Source: Gordonia iterans (lineage in GTDB: Bacteria; Actinomycetota; Actinomycetes; Mycobacteriales; Mycobacteriaceae). From it: 64,000 nt of DNA. The translations under genes were made by a program, and so were the position numbers. The notes under the pieces were generated by a model. It saw nothing but the letters and a program-made list of their open reading frames with translations, searched no databases and was not told the DNA's origin. Of the stretch, positions 26,805-35,936 are shown piece by piece (the stretch's first letter is position 1; every line of letters starts with the position of its first letter). The DNA lies in assembly GCF_002993285.1 (NCBI RefSeq), contig NZ_CP027433.1:3844001-3908000 (forward strand). Direction: 5' to 3'.

Positions 26805-27445
26805 GCTCGCTCGCCGAGCAGCTGATGCAGAATCCGCTGTTCTCCCGGATCTACGAGCGCGCCTGGCGGCCGCTGTTCACCCGGGGATTCAGCCTGGGCG
26901 GGTCGTCGACCCTCGACTACGACCGCACCCTGCGCGCCTACCTCGCCCGGCCCGGTGAGCGCCGGGTCCTCGACGTCGCCTGCGGTCCAGGCAACTACGC
27001 CGCCGATGCCGCGCGCGGACTGACCGGAGACGGCGCCTACATCGGCCTCGACTACTCCGCCGCGATGCTGGCCCAGGCCGTGCACACCCACCGGCGCCCA
27101 CGAGTCGCCTTCGTCCGGGGCGACGCCCACCGGCTGCCGTTCGCCGACGGATCCTTCGACACCGTCACCTGCCTGGCCGCGCTGTATCTGATTCCCGACC
27201 CGCTGCCGGTACTCGACGAGATGGCCCGCGTCCTCGCGCCCGGCGGGGAGCTGATCGTCTTCACCTCGGTGCGGGCCTCGATCGCTGCCGTGCCCGGTGC
27301 GCAGGCGGTCGCCGGCCTGTCCGGTCTGCGCATCTTCGGTCGCACCGAGATCGTCGGCCGCCTGCCCGGGCTCGGCCTGGTGGACGTGGAGCAGACGATC
27401 ACCGGAGTCGGCCAGTACGTCCACGCGCGCAAACCGCCGCGCTGA
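26801..27445 (+). CDS. Class I SAM-dependent methyltransferase
   Basis: This 214-aa protein has motif I VLDVACGPGNYAADAARGL (~55), acidic YIGLDYSAAML (~78), FVRGDAHRLPFADGSFDTVT (~105-125) and post-motif RVLAPGGELIVFT. The pattern resembles UbiE/phospholipid methyltransferases. The 4-bp ATGA overlap with the preceding gene indicates translational coupling. Substrate unknown. Confidence 0.88.
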   Translation: MSSLAEQLMQNPLFSRIYERAWRPLFTRGFSLGGSSTLDYDRTLRAYLARPGERRVLDVACGPGNYAADAARGLTGDGAYIGLDYSAAMLAQAVHTHRRPRVAFVRGDAHRLPFADGSFDTVTCLAALYLIPDPLPVLDEMARVLAPGGELIVFTSVRASIAAVPGAQAVAGLSGLRIFGRTEIVGRLPGLGLVDVEQTITGVGQYVHARKPPR

Positions 27446-27512
27446 TCCGCATTCGGCCCGGCTGCGGAGGCCGACCGCCGAGACTGAGGACCTACGGACT
27501 ATGGTCTCCGAA

Positions 27513-27531
27513 TTAGGTAAGGGTAAGTTAT
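27513..27531 (+). promoter_or_regulatory. Candidate DtxR/IdeR iron box
   Basis: TTAGGTAAGGGTAAGTTAT matches the 19-bp consensus TTAGGTTAGGCTAACCTAA at 14 positions. It lies in an unusually AT-rich stretch 38 bp upstream of a three-gene operon. The right half is weak, so the assignment is tentative. Confidence 0.45.
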
Positions 27532-27568
27532 TAAGCGGAACAACTTCCCTCGAAATTCAGGAGCCGAC

Positions 27569-28384
27569 ATGTCCGAGGTCAGCACACCCACCGATCTACC
27601 GCTCAGCGGCCGCAAAGACGAGGACATGCCCGGCCACTGGTTGCTCGCCCGGATGGGCAAGCGCGTCCTCCGTCCGGGAGGCCTGGAGTTGACCCGGCAC
27701 ATGCTGGCCGACGCCGGTCTGACCGGGTCCGACGTCGTCGAACTGGCACCGGGGCTGGGCAAGACCGCGGCCGCCGTCCTCGCCGCTGACCCGAAGTCGT
27801 ACATCGGTGTGGAGTCTGATCCGGCGGCGGTCGCCCTCACCGAGAAGGTCGTCGGGCATCGCGGCACCGTGATCGAGGCCGACGCCGCAAAGACCGGTCT
27901 GGCCGGGGCGAGCAGTGACGTCGTGATCGGCGAGGCGATGCTGACCATGCAGTCCGAGCGCGGCAAAGACGCGATCATCGGCGAGGCTTTCCGCGTCCTG
28001 CGCCCGGGTGGCCGCTATGCCATCCACGAGCTGGCGCTGGAGCCGGACACCCTCACCGACGAGCAGAAGACCGAGATCCGGCAGGCGCTGGCCCGCTCGA
28101 TCAAAGTGAACGCGCGGCCGCTGACCGAGGCCGAGTGGCGCGAGCGGTTCGCCGCGGCGGGGTTCGAGGTGGAGCAGGTGCGCTTCGCGAAGATGGCCCT
28201 GCTGGAACCGCGTCGCATGATCGCCGATGAGGGTCCGCTCCGTGCCCTGAAGATCGCCGGCAACGTGCTGACCCATCCGGATGCACGACGACGCATCGTC
28301 GGAATGCGGAAAGTCTTCCGAAAGTACCGCCGGGAGCTCGCCGCCATCGAGATCATCGCGCGAAAGCCCGCCACCGATGAGTGA
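27569..28384 (+). CDS. SAM-dependent methyltransferase of a three-gene operon
   Basis: This 271-aa protein has SAM motif I VVELAPGLGKTAAAVLAA (~55-72), YIGVESDPAAVAL, VVIGEAMLTMQ and RVLRPGGRYAIHEL. The motif I is non-canonical (APGLGK). It overlaps the following cupin gene by 8 bp, and that gene overlaps an HTH regulator by 4 bp, so the three form a tight operon with a candidate iron box in front. Substrate unknown; a metal- or NO-stress role is inference only. Confidence 0.85.
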   Translation: MSEVSTPTDLPLSGRKDEDMPGHWLLARMGKRVLRPGGLELTRHMLADAGLTGSDVVELAPGLGKTAAAVLAADPKSYIGVESDPAAVALTEKVVGHRGTVIEADAAKTGLAGASSDVVIGEAMLTMQSERGKDAIIGEAFRVLRPGGRYAIHELALEPDTLTDEQKTEIRQALARSIKVNARPLTEAEWRERFAAAGFEVEQVRFAKMALLEPRRMIADEGPLRALKIAGNVLTHPDARRRIVGMRKVFRKYRRELAAIEIIARKPATDE

Positions 28385-28730
28385 GCCCGCTGCTTCGTCG
28401 TACCTGACCGGTCTCGCCGACCCCAACGTCGACGACACCGGTGACCGACCCAAGGTGACCGTCCTGCATCGCGGCGCGTCCGAGACGGTGATCCGGCTCG
28501 CCTTCCGCCAAGCTCAACGCATGCCGGATCACACTGCGGCACACCCGATCCTGGTACTCGGACAGGCCGGCGTCATCGACTTCGCCGTCGAGGGCACGAT
28601 CCACGAACTGTCTCCGGGCACCGCGGTCCGCGTCGATGCCCGGGTCCCGCACTCCCTGGAGGCCCGCACCGACGCGACCGCCACTCTCGTCGTGGTGCAC
28701 CCGCCGGCGCCCGAGGACCGAGCCGAATGA
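28377..28730 (+). CDS. Small cupin-domain protein
   Basis: This 117-aa single-domain cupin has FRQAQRMPDHTAAHPILVLG with two histidines of cupin motif 1, a central beta-barrel segment and PGTAVRVDARVPHSLEA with the motif 2 histidine. It may bind a metal. It sits between the methyltransferase and the HTH regulator, overlapping both, so it probably senses or modifies the same small molecule. Confidence 0.8.
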   Translation: MSEPAASSYLTGLADPNVDDTGDRPKVTVLHRGASETVIRLAFRQAQRMPDHTAAHPILVLGQAGVIDFAVEGTIHELSPGTAVRVDARVPHSLEARTDATATLVVVHPPAPEDRAE

Positions 28731-29362
28731 GCCCCCGTCAGCGAGACCGGGTCCGTTCGCTCGTCGCCGAAGCCGACTACCCCCTCGATGCCCAGACAGT
28801 CGCCACCGCGCTCGACATCCATGTCACGACTGCGCGATTCCACCTCAACAACTTGGTGGACGAGGGTGCTGTGGTGACCGTGGCCCTTCCGCCCGAGGGA
28901 GTGGGGCGCCCGAAGGTCGGGTACCGCCTCGTCGTCGCACCACCGATCGACGATCTGCTGATCATGCTCATCGCCCGTACCGGCGAGAGCCCAGAGGCGC
29001 GCGAGGTGCTAGCTGCCGACGTCGGACGGGCCTGGGCGGCAAAGCATCTGCCGCGGGCCGACACCGACGTGCCGGACCCGGTCGTGCTGGCAGAGACCAT
29101 CCTGACGCGCCTCGGGTTCCGCATCCTCGGCGTGATGCGGGTCTTCGGCGACCACGAGATCACCCTGTGCGGATGTCCGCTGAAAGACCTCGAACGCGAC
29201 CTTCCCGAGGTGGCTCGCGGTCTGGTCCGCGGGATCCTCGAGGCGGCGCTGGCGGCGGGCTCCGAAGCACTGCCCGCGAACTACGCGGTGACCGTCCGCC
29301 CCGACCCGAACGGCGCCTGCGAGCTCCGGCTGAGCCTCACCCAGTCCGCCGCCCGACCCTGA
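28727..29362 (+). CDS. Winged-helix regulator with C-terminal cysteine-containing domain
   Basis: This 211-aa protein has an N-terminal ArsR/MarR-like HTH (LDAQTVATALDIHVTTARFH, with VGRPKVGYRL as the wing) and a C-terminal domain with ITLCGCPLKDLERDLPEVAR and a further cysteine in PNGACELRL. The layout resembles SufR-type and related regulators that bind an iron-sulfur cluster through C-terminal cysteines. Such a sensor would fit the candidate iron box upstream. Cluster binding is not shown. Confidence 0.8.
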   Translation: MSPRQRDRVRSLVAEADYPLDAQTVATALDIHVTTARFHLNNLVDEGAVVTVALPPEGVGRPKVGYRLVVAPPIDDLLIMLIARTGESPEAREVLAADVGRAWAAKHLPRADTDVPDPVVLAETILTRLGFRILGVMRVFGDHEITLCGCPLKDLERDLPEVARGLVRGILEAALAAGSEALPANYAVTVRPDPNGACELRLSLTQSAARP

Positions 29363-29439
29363 AGTACACCGTCGACCGAACCGTCCGCGTTCGGTGATTC
29401 CACCCCGTATCGATCCCACCCCACGTCAAGGAGAACAGC

Positions 29440-29913
29440 ATGATCCGCCGCCTTCGTCTCACCCTGCTCACCGTTCTGGCCGTTGCCGCCGCCGCACTCG
29501 GCCTGCACGCCACCGCGGCCGCCGCGTACGCACTCCCCGCGGACTTCACCGTCACCTCCGCCGACCCGACCGTCACCGAACTGGACGACATCATCGAGTT
29601 CTTGGTCGAGACCGACGCCTCCGACGAGGCCAAGGCACGCAACCTGGAGGGCGGCATGGACGCCGTCATCGTGCCGAAGACCGTCTACAACCTCGGGTTG
29701 TTCCGGGCCCCGCGCGGCAAGAACGCGATCACCGAGATCTCCGGCCGCAGCGGTGACACCATTCAGGCCCGGCTGCAGGCGAGCTCGGCCGGTCGGCCGA
29801 CGGTCAACACCACCGTGGAGTTCAAGAAGATCGACGGCAACTGGCGGCTGGCGAACAACTCGCTCTGCCAGGGCGTCAAGACCGTCGGCTTGAACATCTA
29901 CTGCAACGCCTGA
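29440..29913 (+). CDS. Secreted MTB12-like low-molecular-weight antigen
   Basis: This 157-aa protein has a Sec signal peptide (~1-29; LTLLTVLAVAAAALGLHATA, then AAAAYA) and a mature domain with TELDDIIEFLVETDASDEAK and a C-terminal SLCQGVKTVGLNIYCN that likely forms a disulfide. This matches the MTB12/CFP-2 C-terminal domain of mycobacteria, an NTF2-like secreted fold of unknown function. AAGGAG lies 6-8 nt upstream of the ATG. Confidence 0.88.
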   Translation: MIRRLRLTLLTVLAVAAAALGLHATAAAAYALPADFTVTSADPTVTELDDIIEFLVETDASDEAKARNLEGGMDAVIVPKTVYNLGLFRAPRGKNAITEISGRSGDTIQARLQASSAGRPTVNTTVEFKKIDGNWRLANNSLCQGVKTVGLNIYCNA

Positions 29914-29930
29914 TCGGAGACCGGCTCGCC

Positions 29931-30222
29931 GTGCGACGTTTCGACAAGCTCAACGAGCGAGGCAAGCTCGGCGAGCAACGTTTCGACAAGCTCAACGAGC
30001 GAAGCAAGCTCGCCGTGCGACGTTTCGACAAGCTCAACGAGCGAGGCAAGCTCGGCGAGCAACGTTTCGACAAGCTCAACGAGCGAAGCAAGCTCGGTGA
30101 GCGACGTTTCGACAGGCTCAACGAGCGAAGCAAGCTCAACGAGCGAAGCAAGCTCGGCGAGCAACGTTTCGACAAGCTCAACGAGCGAAGCAAGCTCAAC
30201 GAGCGAGGCGAGCTCAACGAGC
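29931..30222. repeat. Array of the TTTCGACAAGCTCAACGAGC repeat
   Basis: Two exact-length 84-bp units (29931-30014, 30015-30098), each of two 42-bp halves, are followed by irregular copies to 30222. The core TTTCGACAAGCTCAACGAGC is one of the dispersed repeats seen throughout this window. The array is in frame with the following ABC ATPase. Confidence 0.93.
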
Positions 30223-30980
30223 CGAGGGCGCCGCATATCGAGGTGCGCGACCTCCGCGTCGACCTCGGCGGCCGCACGGTGCTGCACGACGTCGATCTGA
30301 CCGTGTCCGGGGGAGAGGTGGTGTACCTGCTGGGCCGCAACGGCGCGGGGAAGTCCACCTTGCTTCGCAGCATCTGCGGGATGGTCACCCCGAGATCGGG
30401 CTCCGTGTTCATCGGCGGCACACCGGTGCGTTCGCTCGGATCTCCCGCCCGCCGGCTCGGCATGCACCTGGGGATCGAGACCGTCCATCCCGGACACACA
30501 GCCCGCCGTCACCTGCGGTGGGTGGCCGCCGCAGCCGGCCTGCCCCGCTCACGGGTCGACGACGTGCTGGACATCACCGGTGTCGCCGCCTACGGCGATC
30601 GCCGTATCGGCGGTTATTCACTCGGCATGCGTCAGCGTCTCGGCATCGCGACGGCGCTGCTCCCGGACGCGCACGCCCTGGTGTTCGACGAGCCACTCAA
30701 CGGACTCGACGTCGAAGGCATCGTCTGGTTCCGCTCGCTCCTCACCGAACTCGCGAGCCGAGGCCGGGGCGTCGTCGTCGCGACACATCTGCTGGCCGAG
30801 GTGCAGCGCAGCGCCGGAGACTCCGCAAGTCCAGAGCGACCCGTCGCGCGCGTCGTCCTGGTGGATCGGGGTACCACGAGCCCGGCCGTGGGGGTCTCCG
30901 GCTTCGTCGGCGAGCATGCCGATCTGGAGGCGGCCTATCTCGCAGCCCTGGGCCCTGCCGAGACGGGAGCACTCGCGTGA
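29931..30980 (+). CDS. ABC transporter ATP-binding protein with repeat-derived N-terminus
   Basis: The ATPase domain starts near residue 100 (HIEVRDLRVDLGGRTVLHDV) with Walker A GRNGAGKS, signature YSLGMRQRLG, Walker B HALVFDEPLNGLD and H-loop VATHLLAEV. The first ~98 residues are repeated RFDKLNERSKLGEQ-like blocks translated from a repeat array. The only in-frame starts before the domain are GTGs at 29931 and 30015, both in the array; a later GTG at 30243 would remove the first beta strand. It overlaps the permease gene by 4 bp. Substrate unknown. Confidence 0.82.
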   Translation: MRRFDKLNERGKLGEQRFDKLNERSKLAVRRFDKLNERGKLGEQRFDKLNERSKLGERRFDRLNERSKLNERSKLGEQRFDKLNERSKLNERGELNEPRAPHIEVRDLRVDLGGRTVLHDVDLTVSGGEVVYLLGRNGAGKSTLLRSICGMVTPRSGSVFIGGTPVRSLGSPARRLGMHLGIETVHPGHTARRHLRWVAAAAGLPRSRVDDVLDITGVAAYGDRRIGGYSLGMRQRLGIATALLPDAHALVFDEPLNGLDVEGIVWFRSLLTELASRGRGVVVATHLLAEVQRSAGDSASPERPVARVVLVDRGTTSPAVGVSGFVGEHADLEAAYLAALGPAETGALA

Positions 30981-31783
30981 ATCCGGGCGCGCCGGTCGGC
31001 CAGGTCCGTCGCGGAGTAGTCGCCGAGCGGGTGCGCACCGGCGGCCTGCGCAGCTTCTTGCTGCTCGGATCAGTCCCGGCCGGTGTCGTCCTTCCGCTCC
31101 TCATCACTTTCGGCATCGCCGCTGTGGCCGAGCGGATTTCGCGTCTCAACAGCAGCGAGATCTCGGTGAGCGAGACGACGTCGTCGAACTCCGTCTACTG
31201 GATTCTGACATTCACCGTGATCGTCGGAGCGCTCAGCGCCGCATACGCTCAGGCCACGAGCATGCGGGGCCCGGCCCGGGACATGGACCGGTACCTGTAT
31301 CCGTGGGCGCCCGCGTCGGCGCTGGCACGCTGGCTCTATTACGGTCTGGTGACCGCACTGGTGAGTGCCGCTCTGGTGGCGGTCGTGATGTCCGCGCTGC
31401 CGGCGATGTTCCCGACCGTGTACGGCCAGGTCGATCTGTTCTCGGCCGAAGGCGGGCGCTTCGTGATCACCGTCCCGGTGTTCGCGTTCTTCGCGTGCGG
31501 ACTCGGAGTCGGACTCGCCGGAGTACTCGGGCATCCGGCCGGCACCCTGGCGGTGTTATTGTTCTGGGCGTTCGTGATGGAGGACGCGATCGTCTTCGTC
31601 CCGAACGGAACCAGGATCCAGGCGTACATGCCCTTGCTCAACGGCACCTGGGGCACCGGCCAGGATCTGGTGATCACCCCGCCCTGGGGCGTCGACGGCG
31701 CATTGGTCTACTTCGCCCTCGTCTGCACGACCGTCTTCGCCCTCGGTGCGGCCGCCGTCGCCGCCCGCCGCCGCCGACACTAG
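30977..31783 (+). CDS. ABC transporter permease
   Basis: This 268-aa protein starts at a GTG overlapping the ATPase stop (GTGA). It has about six transmembrane segments (SVPAGVVLPLLITFGIAAVA; VYWILTFTVIVGALSAAYAQ; GLVTALVSAALVAVVMSALP; VFAFFACGLGVGLAGVL; TLAVLLFWAFVME; LVYFALVCTTVFALGAAA). This is an ABC-2-type permease forming an exporter with the preceding ATPase. Substrate unknown. Confidence 0.85.
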   Translation: MNPGAPVGQVRRGVVAERVRTGGLRSFLLLGSVPAGVVLPLLITFGIAAVAERISRLNSSEISVSETTSSNSVYWILTFTVIVGALSAAYAQATSMRGPARDMDRYLYPWAPASALARWLYYGLVTALVSAALVAVVMSALPAMFPTVYGQVDLFSAEGGRFVITVPVFAFFACGLGVGLAGVLGHPAGTLAVLLFWAFVMEDAIVFVPNGTRIQAYMPLLNGTWGTGQDLVITPPWGVDGALVYFALVCTTVFALGAAAVAARRRRH

Positions 31784-31793
31784 TGACGACTCG

Positions 31794-32675
31794 TCACAGG
31801 CGCCGGTAGTCGCGGACCGGCATGCGCGGTGCACGACGCTGCGGCCACTCGCCGTGGAGTTCACACATGCGCACGACCCGATACCGGTGACCCGCATACG
31901 GTTTCAGCAGTTCCGCCATCCCCGCATCGTCCACCGGTTCGCCGGCGAGCTTCTGACCGACGATCGACGGCACGTGATAGTCGCCGAAGGGGACCGCGTC
32001 GGCGTCGCCCAGTGCGCGGAACCGTACGTGTGCCGCGGTCCATCGACCGATGCCGGGCAGGGCCGTGAGAACATCGGCCTTGGTTTCGACGTCGTACGTC
32101 GCCGCGTGCCTGATGGTACGCATCCGGACCGGTTCCAGGCCGCTGCGGTGCCAGTCGGCCTCCGTGATCTCCCGCCAGACCGGGCGTGGCGGCGGCACCA
32201 GCAGTTCGACCGGGCCGGGGGCCCGAGTCCCGTATCGCCGCAGCAGGTACCGCCATGCGCGGTAGGCCTCGGCCCCGACCACCTTCTGTTCCATGACGGC
32301 CGCGACCAACGCCTCCCAGACCCGATCACTGCGGCCGATCCGCAAGCCTCGCGACCGCGCGACGAGCCGCCGCAGCACGTCCGAGTCGACGGGCAGCGAA
32401 TCCGGATCGTCGCCCGCACCGAGTAGGCCGGGCAGACTCTCCACCAGCCATGGGGCGCCGGGGCCCCACGCCCGACCGACCACCTCGCCCGCAGGCGCAT
32501 CGGAGCTCACTGCGACCGCACCGGGCCCGTCCGGCGTGTGCACCGCCCGCCAGATCGAACCGTCGGGCGCCTTCCGGTAAGCGGGGTCGTGGGCACCGCG
32601 CCGGTGGAGACCGAGCACCGCGTCGACGTCGATCGGTCCCGGCGTCCGCCAGCGACGCTCGCTGTCGGGTTGCAC
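31794..32675 (-). CDS. DNA-3-methyladenine glycosylase (HhH-GPD superfamily)
   Basis: This 293-aa base-excision repair protein has the helix-hairpin-helix motif ALPGIGRWTAAHVRFRALGD and the catalytic Asp in VPFGDYHV of AlkA-type glycosylases. The N-terminal half is actinobacterial, with WEALVAAVMEQKVVGAEAYR at ~120. There is no iron-sulfur cysteine motif, which separates it from MutY/Nth. GTG start at 32675. Confidence 0.87.
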   Translation of the reverse strand: MQPDSERRWRTPGPIDVDAVLGLHRRGAHDPAYRKAPDGSIWRAVHTPDGPGAVAVSSDAPAGEVVGRAWGPGAPWLVESLPGLLGAGDDPDSLPVDSDVLRRLVARSRGLRIGRSDRVWEALVAAVMEQKVVGAEAYRAWRYLLRRYGTRAPGPVELLVPPPRPVWREITEADWHRSGLEPVRMRTIRHAATYDVETKADVLTALPGIGRWTAAHVRFRALGDADAVPFGDYHVPSIVGQKLAGEPVDDAGMAELLKPYAGHRYRVVRMCELHGEWPQRRAPRMPVRDYRRL

Positions 32676-33017
32676 TGCTGTGACTATAGGCGCTCTCGCG
32701 CCGCAGGTTCGGCGTTCCGCCCGCCCCCCTCAAGACGGGCGGAACTGTGTGATCGCGCTCCGCCGGCCACCGCGAGCCGGCCCCGGACAAGGGGCGAAGC
32801 GTCGGCGCCGCCGTGCCGACGGGCGACTCTCGGCGGCCCCGGCCTCGATCCGGACCAATCCAGCGACGGTCGCAGGCGCGACGTCGATCACGCCTACGAC
32901 GTTAGGCGACCGACAACGGGCGGTCACCGATCGAATCCACGAAATACGTGAGACGCAACAGTGCAGAACACACGAAATCTCCGCGAAACAGCGAGCTATG
33001 AGGTCAATACTCCACAG
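32676..33017. other. Intergenic region without recognised genes
   Basis: This 342-bp region separates the glycosylase start from the 3' end of the PucR gene. Its left part is GC-rich and its right part (32930-33017) is AT-richer. No supported ORF, repeat or terminator was found. Confidence 0.5.
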
Positions 33018-34229
33018 TCATGTCGGAGCGTCTCCTGAGTCAATAGTGTGTCTGGCCAGCGCACGCATTCGCTTGCTGGAGACGAAGCCGAGCACCGCGC
33101 GCAGCGCGCTCGCCGGGTCCGTGAGATCGATGCCGGAGAGTTCTCGGATCCGGTCGATCCGGGCGCGCAGGGTGTTCGGATGGATGCCGAGCTGCCGGGC
33201 GGCCTCAGAGATGTTCTCGCGGAACTCCAGTGCCGTGTAGACCGTCGTCAGCAGATCGCTGCGATACTCGCGGTCGTAGTCGGCGAGCACCGCGAGCGGT
33301 GCGGTGAGATCGTTCTCGTAGGGCACCAACGCATCCCCCGACCGCACGATCATCAACGCGTCGTCGACGTCGGCAGCTGACGCGATCCGGACGGCGCCTT
33401 CAGAAGCCAGCGGCCGCGCGCCCAGCTTGATATTCAGCGCACGCAGGATCTCTCGCGCCGCAGCCGCCGACTCGTGCAGCTGATAAACCCCGGGCACCCG
33501 ATGACCGATGCCGACCGGCAGGTCCCCGGACGACCGCATCGCCCGGCGCAGTCGTGCTCCCAGTCGTTCGACGACGTCGCCCGCCGTCTCGGCCGTCGCT
33601 ACAGGCACGACCGCGAGCAGGATCCCCTCGCTGAGCACGCTGCACTCCTCGGGGAACTCTGCCGCCAGAGCGAGCCGGAACCGTTCGAGACTCCGGGTCG
33701 GGACCTCCGCGGCGACGGCGACGTGCGCCCGATCCGGCCGCAGCCCGACGACGGCGGCCGGCAGGGCCGCCTCGGACGTGCCGTTCAGCAATGCCAGCAG
33801 CGCGCTCTGCCGACGACGGACAGCCAGGGCCGCTTCTCGCTCGGAGGCCTCCGAAGGATCCTCGAGCGCGTTCGGGTCACGAACGATCCCGGCGAGCGCG
33901 CGGATGAGCGTGTCGCCCGACACCCACGGCGACCGGCGGAGCAGGACCGGCGCGGCCGGCGCCTGCAGTCCCCGGGCGGTGCCGGCAGGCAACACGAGGG
34001 CGGCCGCGTCGACGCATTCCGCGCAGAGCGCGGCGAGACCGTCGTCCCCGCTGATCGGCATCGAGACCAGCACCAGATGGCCTGAGTAGTCGGTCGACGC
34101 CCCTGGCTGATACAGCTCAATGCCTCGGACCACCGCCTGCAGCCGCTCGGACTCCGGTACGGAGTCGCCGAACGGCACCAGCAGCCCTTGCGCTTCGACG
34201 AGGATCTGATCGAGAGTGCGCTGGCTCAC
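33018..34229 (-). CDS. PucR/CdaR-type transcriptional regulator
   Basis: This 403-aa protein has an N-terminal sensing region, a GGDEF-like central part (GDLPVGIGHRVPGVYQLHES) and the PucR C-terminal HTH (TVYTALEFRENISEAARQLG, then IHPNTLRARIDRIRELSGID). PucR proteins usually activate catabolic genes for purines, amides or amino acids. It lies 127 bp downstream of an amidohydrolase on the same strand, and an Ntn-type amidase is divergent from that gene, so this trio is a likely regulon. Confidence 0.87.
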   Translation of the reverse strand: MSQRTLDQILVEAQGLLVPFGDSVPESERLQAVVRGIELYQPGASTDYSGHLVLVSMPISGDDGLAALCAECVDAAALVLPAGTARGLQAPAAPVLLRRSPWVSGDTLIRALAGIVRDPNALEDPSEASEREAALAVRRRQSALLALLNGTSEAALPAAVVGLRPDRAHVAVAAEVPTRSLERFRLALAAEFPEECSVLSEGILLAVVPVATAETAGDVVERLGARLRRAMRSSGDLPVGIGHRVPGVYQLHESAAAAREILRALNIKLGARPLASEGAVRIASAADVDDALMIVRSGDALVPYENDLTAPLAVLADYDREYRSDLLTTVYTALEFRENISEAARQLGIHPNTLRARIDRIRELSGIDLTDPASALRAVLGFVSSKRMRALARHTIDSGDAPT

Positions 34230-34356
34230 ACCGGCTGAGTATGCCCGCTCGACGCCTCTCGCGCACGCGCACCGCGAAGTCCGGCACGGGGTGCGACCTC
34301 TACGACGCGCGCTACGACCGCTCGAACGGCGGCCCGTGGGCGCGCCGTCGTGCGCG

Positions 34357-35589
34357 TCAGATCGCGAAGCCGCCTCGGTTGCTCTTGGTCTGCCCCTCCT
34401 TGAGCACCAGCAGGATGTTCTCCTTGTCTCCGACCAGATCGGCGTCCGTGCTCGGATCGCCCTTCACCACGACGACGTCGGCGAGCTTGCCCGCCTCCAG
34501 CGTGCCCAGCTTGTCGTCGACCATGCAGAGTTCCGCCGAGGTCTTGGTTCCCGCGGTGATGGCCTGCAACGGCGTCATGCCGCCGAACTTCACCAACAGT
34601 CCCACTTCGCCGAGGTTGGTGCCGTGATCGGGCACCAGACCCGCATCGGTGCCGGTGGCGATCTTGATGCCGGCTTCCACCGAAGCCTTGATGGACTCCT
34701 GCGCCATCTTGTGCCACTTCTCACTCTTGGCGACTGCCTGCGGAGTAGCCGTGTCCGGGTGCATGGTCTCCAAGAGAGTCGGCACCAGGAACTGCCCGTT
34801 CTCCACCATCTTCTGACGGAGTTCGTCGGTCAGCGCGTAGCCGTGTTCAATGCTGCGGACACCTGCCTCGACCGCCGCCGTGATTCCCTTGAGACCGATC
34901 GCATGGGCCGCGACCGGCCGGCCTCCATAGTTCTGCCCCTCCTCGACCAGCGCCGCGACCAACTCCTCCCGAGCACCGAGGTAGTCGGGCTGATCGTTGA
35001 TGGAGGTGACTCCTCCGCTGGAGGCGACCTTGATCACGTCGACGCCTTCGCGGCACAGTTCACGCGCCTCCAGGCGCGCCTCGTCGACACTGTCCACCAG
35101 CACGCCGCCGGCGATCTCGGTGCCGCTCAGCCCCGACGGGATGTGGAAGTCGGCGTGACCGCCGGTCTGGGAGAGCATCTTGTCGGCCACCAGCAGCCGA
35201 GGGCCCTCGATCAGCCCGTGCGCCACCGCGTCCCGCACACCCACGTCCACACCCATCAGATCCCGGACGGTCGTCACACCCGCCTCGAGAGTCACCTTCA
35301 AGCGATCGATCAGCTGGAAGTAGCAGTACGACGGCGGAACCATCGCCATCATCACCGGCGACCCCTTGGTGCCCGGCAGCGCCAGATGCACGTGCACGTC
35401 GAAGAATCCCGGACATACGGAGTTGCCCTTCAGATCCACATCCACCGCAGCATCACCGACGTCCGGCGCCCCGGCGGCCGGACCGGCGTAGGAGATGGTG
35501 TCGCCGTCGATCACGACGACGGCGTCGTCGACCGGGTCGCCCCCGTTTCCGTCGATCAAGCGGGCGTTGCGCAGCACAGTTGTGGTCAT
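34357..35589 (-). CDS. Amidohydrolase (imidazolonepropionase/prolidase-like)
   Basis: This 410-aa metal-dependent hydrolase has the PGFFDVHVHLALPG metal motif (~60-72), a carboxylatable lysine in VIKVASSGGV (~178), histidines in AAHAIG and SIEHGYAL, and the catalytic Asp in IATGTDAGLVPD. This is the subfamily of Xaa-Pro/Xaa-Arg dipeptidases and arylamide hydrolases. The ATG at 35589 is preferred; upstream in-frame Mets have no family support. Confidence 0.9.
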   Translation of the reverse strand: MTTTVLRNARLIDGNGGDPVDDAVVVIDGDTISYAGPAAGAPDVGDAAVDVDLKGNSVCPGFFDVHVHLALPGTKGSPVMMAMVPPSYCYFQLIDRLKVTLEAGVTTVRDLMGVDVGVRDAVAHGLIEGPRLLVADKMLSQTGGHADFHIPSGLSGTEIAGGVLVDSVDEARLEARELCREGVDVIKVASSGGVTSINDQPDYLGAREELVAALVEEGQNYGGRPVAAHAIGLKGITAAVEAGVRSIEHGYALTDELRQKMVENGQFLVPTLLETMHPDTATPQAVAKSEKWHKMAQESIKASVEAGIKIATGTDAGLVPDHGTNLGEVGLLVKFGGMTPLQAITAGTKTSAELCMVDDKLGTLEAGKLADVVVVKGDPSTDADLVGDKENILLVLKEGQTKSNRGGFAI

Positions 35590-35936
35590 GACTCGTCTGT
35601 ACACCGATGCGCACGGTGACGCTGGCGCTCGCGCGCAGAAGTCCACGACTATCGCGAGAAACGGCACGAAATGGAAGCACTCATGCATGAATCGGTTCAT
35701 CTCCCGGACCCTTGCACGACGCCCGGAGGCGACCGCCTCACCCGGGGATCCGCACCCGCCGCGGCGAGCCCGAGCCGCAGATCGGCACACTTCGTCGGGC
35801 GACCTGGCACGAAACGACGCCCCCCACCGAAATCGCCTGTCACATGCGGCGATTCACGCATGATCGGGGAGACGCGAAGCCGCCCTGCAGGCTATCGTCG
35901 AAGGCGGAAACCGCTCAACGAAAGCAGACCACCCTT
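35590..35936. promoter_or_regulatory. Divergent promoter region with GGCACGAAA repeat
   Basis: These 347 bp lie between the divergent amidohydrolase and Ntn hydrolase. I see no supported ORF. The nonamer GGCACGAAA occurs twice in direct orientation (35663-35671 and 35806-35814), one copy near each promoter, and could be the PucR binding element. Confidence 0.4.
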
